This document shows positions 7,602 to 12,593 of a DNA stretch of 12,593 nt, piece by piece. Source of the DNA: Fibrobacter sp. (GTDB lineage Bacteria; Fibrobacterota; Fibrobacteria; Fibrobacterales; Fibrobacteraceae); contig DUVD01000293.1 in assembly GCA_012841225.1 (NCBI GenBank), positions 1 to 12,593 on the forward strand, in the 5' to 3' direction. The notes under the pieces are model-generated. The model ran no database searches, was not told where the DNA came from, and saw nothing but the letters and a program-made list of their open reading frames with translations. Position 1 is the stretch's first letter. Every line of letters begins with the position of its first letter. The position numbers were made by a program, and so were the translations under genes.

Positions 7602-9377
7602 TTATGGTAAAGATGGCAAATCACGCAATAGCGAGTCGAGAGTGTTTTTGCCGTTTGAAAGAATCAATGTATCTGCCGGAGAACGCCAACCTGCACCTAA
7701 TTTAACTGGGTTCAAAAGTCCCGCATCTGGCCGCCAATAGCTCTTATCATTATAATAGTAGTCCATAATGTACTTTCCTTCAAGGAGATTATCTATAAAG
7801 AAGGCTCCCTTAGGTGCTAAACGACGCCTAAAGATCTTTCCTGTCTCTAAAGAGCGCAAACGGACCACTGGAGGAGGCATTTTATCAGTAGGAATAAGCC
7901 CTTCGAGCGAGGCTATTTTAAATTTAGGGACTGTTTCAAATTTCACTAAACTGCTATACTTCTGCGAAATCACGGTATCTCGATACCCAGTGCTATCAGC
8001 CGGCTTAACTACAGTGTCTTGACTTATTTTAACTAACTCAACGCGCCCATCAGTGGGCCAGGGAGCAGTGCTTTTAATTTCAAATCGAGTGGTGTCTTTT
8101 CGATTTAATACCACATTACTTGTATCACTATTGATAATGAGTTTCAAGACTTGGTCTAGAGTATCACCCGATACTGGCTTATTAAAAGCGAGCTCAATTT
8201 TTTCATCTGGAAAAATAAGTTTAGCCCCATTAGAGGGATAAGTTTCTGCAACAACGGGTGTTAATGTATCACCTGGTTGGGCTTTCCATGTGATTTCTAA
8301 ATTATTTCTAATTGAATCAAGTTGGCGGTTAAGCGAATCTTTGCCATACAAGCATTTAAATTCATAAAGAGAGTCGACACTCGGAATAGAGTCGAAGAAA
8401 AACTGCACATGACTGACCCGAGGCGCCTTGTAAGAAGAAGCGGCAAACAAAGTATCTTTTTTATTTTTAGTTAAAAAGCAATTGCCTTTTATAAAAAAAT
8501 ATGGTTCTAAATTTAAGGGTCGAGTGAAATTAGCTTGTAACAAACGTTGGCCCAGTTGAGTAATAGATTCTAATTCTAAATGAGTGGTATCCTGATCAGC
8601 TAAAGCAATCCAAACACTGTCTTTAAATTGCTCGTCTAGAACAATATCGCGCTCATATAAACCAGCCCATTCAACTGAAGGCTCGATGCGACGGTTTCCA
8701 TTGGCATCGACAAAAGCGACGACACGGTAGCGCCCTGCATGCAAACCACCAAGAAAAAACCAGCCATTACTATCCGCTTGGGTGATGAATAGTGGGGGTT
8801 CTTTTGTTAAACGCGGTAGGGTATCTGGCCCCACAATAGTGGAATCCCTGTACTTGTTCAAGTATTTTTTAGACAGGCGATCTTCGCCCATCAAAAAAAG
8901 CCCGATGCTTGGGTATTGCTTATTTTTAAGCATCTCTGGCGAAACCATGACTCGTCCAGAAATGGATAAGGAATCGATGTGAGAACCCGTTGAAAAAGCG
9001 AGTTGAAAAGGCTTCGCTATAGAATTGCCCCGCAGGTCTTTAATGCCGCTCGCTACAGTAATAGTATAGGTCGTATTGGAATCTAAAATCGATCTAGATG
9101 AAATTAACAGTTCTTGCCCATCTACCTTGAACTCCATCTTTTTTTCTATTGGAGGCGAAATAGTCACCGCATTTTTAGGAATGGTTGGGCTGATCCATTC
9201 ATCAAAAAATACTTTTACATTTAAGGAGAGCTCTTGATCAATTGCATTAGGTGACGGAGAGATCGCCGCTATTCGCGGTGGTAGTTTATCTTCTGGGCCG
9301 CCTGAAGGAGCGACTTGCGTAGCGCACGACACTAAGCACACCCAAAAAACCGCTAATGTAATCTTAACCCAAGGCAT
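7602..9377 (-). CDS. Large Ig-like (Big_5/SbsA-like) lipoprotein
   Basis: This 591-residue protein is exported and lipidated: a hydrophobic signal ends in the lipobox LVSC with C18 as the modified residue, followed by APSGGPEDKLPPR (23-35), a pattern common in Ig-like lipoproteins of Bacteroidota and relatives. Domains in order: an Ig-like Big_5 domain (about 30-130, ending in FQLAFSTG), a carboxypeptidase-regulatory/prealbumin-like beta domain (about 137-256) with ADSNGWFFLGGLHAGRYRVV, a less recognisable region (about 257-370), a second Big_5-like domain (about 376-482, starting at TYPSNGAKL), and a C-terminal beta domain (about 487-591) whose GAFFIDNLLEGKYIMDYY echoes the earlier module. 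DANGNRRIEP (224-233) looks like a small acidic, possibly calcium-binding loop. The ATG overlaps the signal peptidase stop by one base (TAATG). Its function is unknown; cell-envelope structure or surface binding is inferred. It is presumably processed by signal peptidase II, not by its neighbour LepB. Confidence 0.85.
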   Translation of the reverse strand: MPWVKITLAVFWVCLVSCATQVAPSGGPEDKLPPRIAAISPSPNAIDQELSLNVKVFFDEWISPTIPKNAVTISPPIEKKMEFKVDGQELLISSRSILDSNTTYTITVASGIKDLRGNSIAKPFQLAFSTGSHIDSLSISGRVMVSPEMLKNKQYPSIGLFLMGEDRLSKKYLNKYRDSTIVGPDTLPRLTKEPPLFITQADSNGWFFLGGLHAGRYRVVAFVDANGNRRIEPSVEWAGLYERDIVLDEQFKDSVWIALADQDTTHLELESITQLGQRLLQANFTRPLNLEPYFFIKGNCFLTKNKKDTLFAASSYKAPRVSHVQFFFDSIPSVDSLYEFKCLYGKDSLNRQLDSIRNNLEITWKAQPGDTLTPVVAETYPSNGAKLIFPDEKIELAFNKPVSGDTLDQVLKLIINSDTSNVVLNRKDTTRFEIKSTAPWPTDGRVELVKISQDTVVKPADSTGYRDTVISQKYSSLVKFETVPKFKIASLEGLIPTDKMPPPVVRLRSLETGKIFRRRLAPKGAFFIDNLLEGKYIMDYYYNDKSYWRPDAGLLNPVKLGAGWRSPADTLILSNGKNTLDSLLRDLPSLP

Positions 9378-9379
9378 TA
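9375..9379 (-). promoter_or_regulatory. TAATG stop-start overlap coupling lepB to the Ig-like lipoprotein
   Basis: On the minus strand the lepB stop TAA (9379-9377) and the lipoprotein start ATG (9377-9375) share one base. This arrangement normally means translational coupling, and it fixes the lipoprotein start. Confidence 0.8.
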
Positions 9380-10717
9380 CGATCCAATCATATGTATGAT
9401 TTTACCAACGCGAGTCCAACGAATATTAAAGGGGATACGCCACCAGGAAAATGGATTGGTAAGGCTAAACTTACCATCGCGATTTTCAAATGAAAAGTAA
9501 ATTACAAAGGCCTTTGCTTTAATATTTTGCTCACTTACAAAACCCCAGTAACGGCTGTCCGCAGAGTTATCGCGATTATCGCCCATCATAAAGTAAACAG
9601 GGTCACGCACGACGTAACGATAAACGGGGTCTCCATTCACTTTAATAATTCGACTTAATTCATAATGCTTTTGTTCTGAGGCGATCGAGTCAGAGGATGT
9701 ATCGGAAAGGGCATTTAACGCCGCCACATTAAAAGCCAAATCCTTTAATTGGGACCCTTCAAAATATTCATAATCGACAACGCGCTTCCAACCTTTTACA
9801 CGAAGCGACTCATCTATTCTAGGTAAAAAACCGGTTAACGCTTGTTGCTCAAAAAAAGCAAAAGGCACTGGTCCAGAAACAGAGTCTCCATAGCGCAGTT
9901 GCTGAGGCACCACACGACGACTGGCAAAAAGGGCGTTCAAAAGCAAATTACGATCGTTTTCTACAGGCACTTTAAAATTTTCAAATTCATAGTTCGGTAG
10001 GGCCTTGCCATTTTCGAGGAGCGCTAAGTGCAACTCAATTCGATCTTTTGGGTTTTCTTGTATCATTAAAGAACGGATCCACCACAACTGCTCTATTGGC
10101 AAAGAGTCGAGCAAAATGGTATCGCCAGGACTAGGCACTTTTGTTAAAGACAATTCATCTCTAGGTGAAAAAGAGCGATAAGGTGCCGTGTACTTTCCCT
10201 TTCCAGATGGCTTTAATTGGACTTCACCGTTGTGAGTTAACTGACCAGCGTGAACTTCTATCGAGTCACCACTCACTGCTACGCAACGTTTAATAAAGTC
10301 TTTTGGCCCTAAAGGATAATGTACAATATGTGGATTCCCCTCGAGTGGCTGGTGGTCCCAATAAAAATTACCGAGCATTAGGGCATTTGCTATATGAGAA
10401 TAACGCTTGCGATCATAGTCTGGGTATCTGGGTTCTCCAGGGTACCTAAAAATCACGACGTCTCCTAATTTTGGACTGGTGAGCCCTGGAAATTTTTTAT
10501 CCGAAAAAGGAATCGGCGAGCCGTAGGTGAATTTTAGGCCTAATAAAAAGTCTCCCGTTAGCAAAGAGTCTTCCATTGAGCCGCTCGGAATTTGGAATGC
10601 TTGTATCACATACTGAATCACGAGTAAGGCAAGAGCGATGGGAATCAAGATTTCACGTGCAAAGCTACGAAGAATCTGTTTTACTCTTAAAAGCGGGATT
10701 TTTTTTTGTTTTTCCAT
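9377..10717 (-). CDS. lepB: Signal peptidase I with a large periplasmic insertion
   Basis: This inner-membrane serine protease (family S26) removes signal peptides from secreted proteins. One transmembrane segment spans about 22-40. Box B, PSGSMEDSL (44-52), carries the nucleophile S47; box D, KRCVAVSGD (143-151), carries the general base K143; box E, GDNRDNSADSRYWG, lies at 379-392. Both catalytic residues are present, so the enzyme should be active. At 446 residues it is long: about 235 residues separate box D from box E, compared with roughly 125 in E. coli LepB. The extra sequence (about 165-350) is mostly charged and includes several NALF/LNAL-type helices; its role is unknown. A hydrophobic stretch near the C terminus (IPFNIRWTRVGKIIHMI) may associate with the membrane. 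The ATG at 10717 has no obvious Shine-Dalgarno. The gene follows the response regulator after 42 bases and overlaps the lipoprotein gene downstream. Confidence 0.93.
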   Translation of the reverse strand: MEKQKKIPLLRVKQILRSFAREILIPIALALLVIQYVIQAFQIPSGSMEDSLLTGDFLLGLKFTYGSPIPFSDKKFPGLTSPKLGDVVIFRYPGEPRYPDYDRKRYSHIANALMLGNFYWDHQPLEGNPHIVHYPLGPKDFIKRCVAVSGDSIEVHAGQLTHNGEVQLKPSGKGKYTAPYRSFSPRDELSLTKVPSPGDTILLDSLPIEQLWWIRSLMIQENPKDRIELHLALLENGKALPNYEFENFKVPVENDRNLLLNALFASRRVVPQQLRYGDSVSGPVPFAFFEQQALTGFLPRIDESLRVKGWKRVVDYEYFEGSQLKDLAFNVAALNALSDTSSDSIASEQKHYELSRIIKVNGDPVYRYVVRDPVYFMMGDNRDNSADSRYWGFVSEQNIKAKAFVIYFSFENRDGKFSLTNPFSWWRIPFNIRWTRVGKIIHMIGS

Positions 10718-10729
10718 AAGCCGTAAAAA

Positions 10730-10748
10730 TAGAATATTTTTAGAATAT
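10730..10748. repeat. Direct repeat TAGAATAT x2 with an 11-base period
   Basis: TAGAATAT occurs at 10730-10737 and again at 10741-10748, separated by TTT, in the 42-base gap between the response-regulator stop and the lepB start. The 11-base period places both copies on nearly the same face of the helix, as expected for a dimeric DNA-binding protein. LytTR regulators do bind direct repeats, but the known sites are usually spaced about two helical turns apart, so linking this repeat to the adjacent regulator is speculative. The DNA is A+T-rich and chance is a real alternative. Confidence 0.3.
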
Positions 10749-10759
10749 CATTTAAATAA

Positions 10760-11533
10760 TTAAAGACTGCGAACACGCTTCACAAAGTTTCGGCTGACCG
10801 AAATAGGCGTCTTTGCTTTATCCTTTAGAATAATACATAAACGGCCGGCTTCTGCGCGTTGGATCTCGGCAATGTAATCGATGGCCACCAAGTTAGCACG
10901 ATGGACCCGAACAAATTGACGAGGGTTAAGCTTAGCCTCAAGATCCACTAAAGGCGTGTCTATCAAGTAATGATTGGTTTGTGTATAAAGCATAGTGTAT
11001 TTTTCGTCGCTTTGAAAACGAATGATTTCATCGACATTGACTAAAATAGTTCTATCCCCAATCCTAACTTGAATGCGCGAAAGAAAATCATCTCCGGGAA
11101 CCACTAGTTGTTTTAACTTCTCCCATGAAAAGGAATCTAGCAAAGCACTGTCTGCTGAAATTTGAAGTTTTGCCTGCTTGCGGAGCTTTTCTATGGTTAA
11201 ATTTAAGCGTTCATCTTCAATTGGTTTGAGCAAGTAATCAATAGTATTTTCTTCATACGCACGGAGAGCATAGTCGTCAAAAGCAGTTGTAAAAACAATT
11301 AATGGGATGTCTTCTTCATCAAGCGATTCTAATACTTCAAAACCATTTAAATCAGGCATTTGAATATCTAAAAAAATCAACTCTGGAGAAAGCGATTTGA
11401 TTTTACCAATAGCCTCTTCACCCGTACCCGCTTCGCCGATGATTTCAATGTCTTCAGGGTATTCAGAGAGCAAGTTTTTCATGCGAACACGAGCTAAAGG
11501 TTCATCGTCAACAATTAGTGTTTTCCAAATCAA
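10760..11533 (-). CDS. LytTR-family response regulator
   Basis: This 257-residue cytoplasmic transcription regulator follows the LytR/AlgR plan. The receiver domain (about 3-120) has the acidic pair D9/D10, phospho-acceptor D56 in FLDIQMPD, the switch threonine in VFTTAF (82/83) and the conserved K103 in LLKP. A linker with a short helical segment (about 121-150) leads to a LytTR DNA-binding domain (about 153-257) containing RTILVNVDEIIRFQSDEKYT and QFVRVHRANLVAIDYI. The start is TTG at 11533, chosen because AAAGGAG lies 6 bases upstream and no in-frame ATG is near. The gene overlaps control signals of the upstream nlpE-like gene (11-base gap). Partner kinases of LytTR regulators are typically membrane histidine kinases of the LytS/YpdA type; none is encoded in this window. 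Its targets are unknown. Confidence 0.93.
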   Translation of the reverse strand: MIWKTLIVDDEPLARVRMKNLLSEYPEDIEIIGEAGTGEEAIGKIKSLSPELIFLDIQMPDLNGFEVLESLDEEDIPLIVFTTAFDDYALRAYEENTIDYLLKPIEDERLNLTIEKLRKQAKLQISADSALLDSFSWEKLKQLVVPGDDFLSRIQVRIGDRTILVNVDEIIRFQSDEKYTMLYTQTNHYLIDTPLVDLEAKLNPRQFVRVHRANLVAIDYIAEIQRAEAGRLCIILKDKAKTPISVSRNFVKRVRSL

Positions 11534-11539
11534 AATGCA

Positions 11540-11546
11540 CTCCTTT
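11540..11546 (-). promoter_or_regulatory. Strong ribosome binding site fixing a TTG start
   Basis: AAAGGAG on the minus strand, 6 bases before the TTG at 11533. Its first two bases are the last two of the upstream gene's TAA stop codon (11547-11545), so ribosomes ending the nlpE-like gene arrive directly on this site. This supports both the unusual TTG start and translational coupling. Confidence 0.75.
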
Positions 11547-11985
11547 ACTGAACAGGTCTTTTCAAAATTTTAAGCAGTTGATAAGGAAGTCCCGAATCCA
11601 TATAAGAGGGCTCTCCCGAAAAGTCTAAATAAATCAAAGACAAGATATTTTTTCTTTTAAATTGCCATTTTTTATTTTTATTCGTAAAAGTAATGGTGAC
11701 TACGTCTAAAGAATCTTTGTAAGTCGCTGCAGATTCCACTTTGGAAATAGAATCACGAAAAAACACTTCTTCAACTGAAGCGTTGCCTGTGGAATCTAAA
11801 TCGATTTTTACCTGAAGCTTTTTGCAATCATCGCATGGCAATTCCCCAACATAAAACCCAATAACCGTATCTGGTATTTCAATTTTTTTTAAGGGAGCAA
11901 AGGACTGCTCTTTTTTTTCTTCTTCTACTTCACAGGAAATGAAAAATAAAGAAACGGCTAATAAAATAAGTAAGTGTTTTTGCAT
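11545..11985 (-). CDS. NlpE-like lipoprotein
   Basis: This 146-residue protein is exported and lipidated: a hydrophobic signal ends in the lipobox FISC with C18 as the modified residue, followed by a very acidic/lysine linker (EVEEEKKEQ). The mature part has GFYVGELPCDDCKKLQVKIDL (43-63), the hallmark of the NlpE N-terminal domain, including the CxxC pair C51/C54. In E. coli, NlpE is an outer-membrane lipoprotein that senses surface contact and lipoprotein-sorting or redox defects and signals through the Cpx system. The protein is shorter than E. coli NlpE (about 236 residues) and covers only the N-terminal domain. It is coupled to the LytTR regulator gene downstream, with 11 bases between them. 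Signalling to that regulator is inference; many NlpE-like proteins of other phyla have no proven function. The ATG at 11985 has no evident Shine-Dalgarno. Confidence 0.8.
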   Translation of the reverse strand: MQKHLLILLAVSLFFISCEVEEEKKEQSFAPLKKIEIPDTVIGFYVGELPCDDCKKLQVKIDLDSTGNASVEEVFFRDSISKVESAATYKDSLDVVTITFTNKNKKWQFKRKNILSLIYLDFSGEPSYMDSGLPYQLLKILKRPVQ

Positions 11986-12038
11986 TCGTTTAATTTAGTA
12001 AAAAAGAAAGAGTTAAGAAATATAAAGTAAGTTCTATG

Positions 12039-12593
12039 CTATAAAGGACGTGTGTTTCGCTCCCAAAAACAGCCGTCTTTAAATCCTTGAATCTCTGCAT
12101 TTCTTTCTGCCATCTCTAAACGCTTTAAAGCGACTAGCGCGTACTCTTTTTCTTTTTCTATTCCTGAAAACTGCCTAGACAGTTTTTTTGCAGTTACTGC
12201 AGTCGTGCCCGACCCTAAAAAAGGATCGAAAACAAAATCGTTTTCATCGGAACTTGCCAAAATTAATTTAGCGATTAGCTTCTCTGGCTTTTGAGTGGGA
12301 TGCGCAGTGTTTTCTGGCATCGACCAAAAAGGGACGGAAATATCTGTCCATAAATTCGATGGAGCAGTCAATCTAAATTTTTCATCACCGTCTTCATCCC
12401 AATCTTTGGGTTGTCCATTAAGATGACGGTAAGGGGCGATCACCTTTCTCTTTAATCGAACGGCATCTGCATTGAATTTGTAGTCATCAGAAACGGTGCA
12501 AAACCAAATGTCTTCTGCGGCATTTTTCCAGTTGCTTTTTGCGCCACGTCCTTTTTCTCGTTCCCAAGTTATTCGATTTCGAACATAGAAATA
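12039..12593 (-). CDS. Beta-class N6-adenine/N4-cytosine DNA methyltransferase, 5' end cut by window edge
   Basis: The open frame enters from the right window edge and ends at TAG (12041-12039), giving 184 C-terminal residues; the true start lies outside. A GTG inside the frame at 12443 is not the start, because conserved sequence continues upstream of it. The fragment contains ENTAHPTQKPEKLI (94-107 of the fragment), which matches motif X, then VFDPFLGSGTTAV (121-133), motif I that binds S-adenosylmethionine, then a following helix/strand with GIEKEKEY. Motif I near the C terminus means that the catalytic motif IV (S/DPPY) and target-recognition region lie before it, as in the beta class; motif IV itself is out of view. 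These enzymes methylate a short DNA sequence, either as the protective half of a restriction-modification system or as solitary epigenetic enzymes. No restriction endonuclease gene is seen downstream; one could lie to the right. The target sequence cannot be deduced. Confidence 0.9.
   Translation of the reverse strand, partial: YFYVRNRITWEREKGRGAKSNWKNAAEDIWFCTVSDDYKFNADAVRLKRKVIAPYRHLNGQPKDWDEDGDEKFRLTAPSNLWTDISVPFWSMPENTAHPTQKPEKLIAKLILASSDENDFVFDPFLGSGTTAVTAKKLSRQFSGIEKEKEYALVALKRLEMAERNAEIQGFKDGCFWERNTRPL

Noticed and set aside
11986..12038. A promoter for the NlpE-like gene in the 53-base gap
   Set aside because: Only partial matches were found (TTAACT with a 13-base spacer to TAAATT), too short a spacing for a convincing sigma-70 promoter.
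12039..12443. Starting the methyltransferase at the GTG at 12443
   Set aside because: The frame stays open to the window edge, and the sequence upstream of the GTG reads as normal methyltransferase, so the gene is partial rather than short.

Overview
The window is about 12.6 kb of A+T-rich bacterial DNA from an envelope-bearing (diderm) organism, because two lipoproteins have clear lipobox signal peptides. The LytTR-type response regulator, the Ig-like lipoprotein beginning with the SGGPxDxxPP pattern after its lipidated cysteine, and the NlpE-like lipoprotein fit the Fibrobacterota/Bacteroidota (FCB) group. I weakly favour a Fibrobacterota-like genome over a true Bacteroidota one because of the exonuclease-DinG helicase and the XPB-associated-domain protein. 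This is inference from protein character, not a database result. No RNA gene, CRISPR array, insertion sequence or phage gene was seen, and no gene-free stretch exceeds about 65 bases.

Layout. At the left edge a minus-strand membrane transporter of the bile acid:sodium symporter (BASS/SBF) type runs off the window (1-746). It is divergent from a two-gene plus-strand operon for potassium uptake: ktrB/trkH-like (811-2211) and ktrA/trkA-like (2237-2893). The potassium operon converges, with only 3 bases between stop codons, on a long minus-strand cluster that fills the rest of the window. In transcription order (right to left) this cluster holds a beta-class N6/N4 DNA methyltransferase (5' end cut by the window edge), an NlpE-like lipoprotein, a LytTR response regulator, signal peptidase I with a large insertion, a multidomain Ig-like lipoprotein, an exonuclease-DinG-type iron-sulfur helicase, and a 632-residue protein carrying a Helicase_C_3 (XPB N-terminal-like) domain.

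How the genes may work together. The gaps in the minus cluster are 53, 11, 42, -1, 12 and 61 bases, so much or all of it may be co-transcribed. Three junctions look tightly coupled: the nlpE-like stop codon lies inside the response-regulator ribosome binding site; the signal peptidase stop overlaps the Ig lipoprotein start as TAATG; and the helicase follows the lipoprotein after 12 bases. The cluster therefore mixes an envelope half (sensor-like lipoprotein, regulator, secretion peptidase, surface or periplasmic lipoprotein) with a DNA-repair half (helicase-exonuclease plus a helicase-associated-domain protein).

Most of the genes belong to recognisable families. I do not see proof of an entirely new system. 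The points most worth following are the pairing of the Helicase_C_3 protein with an exonuclease-DinG helicase rather than an XPB helicase, the nlpE-like/LytTR pair with no histidine kinase in view, and the 11-base-period direct repeat ahead of lepB.
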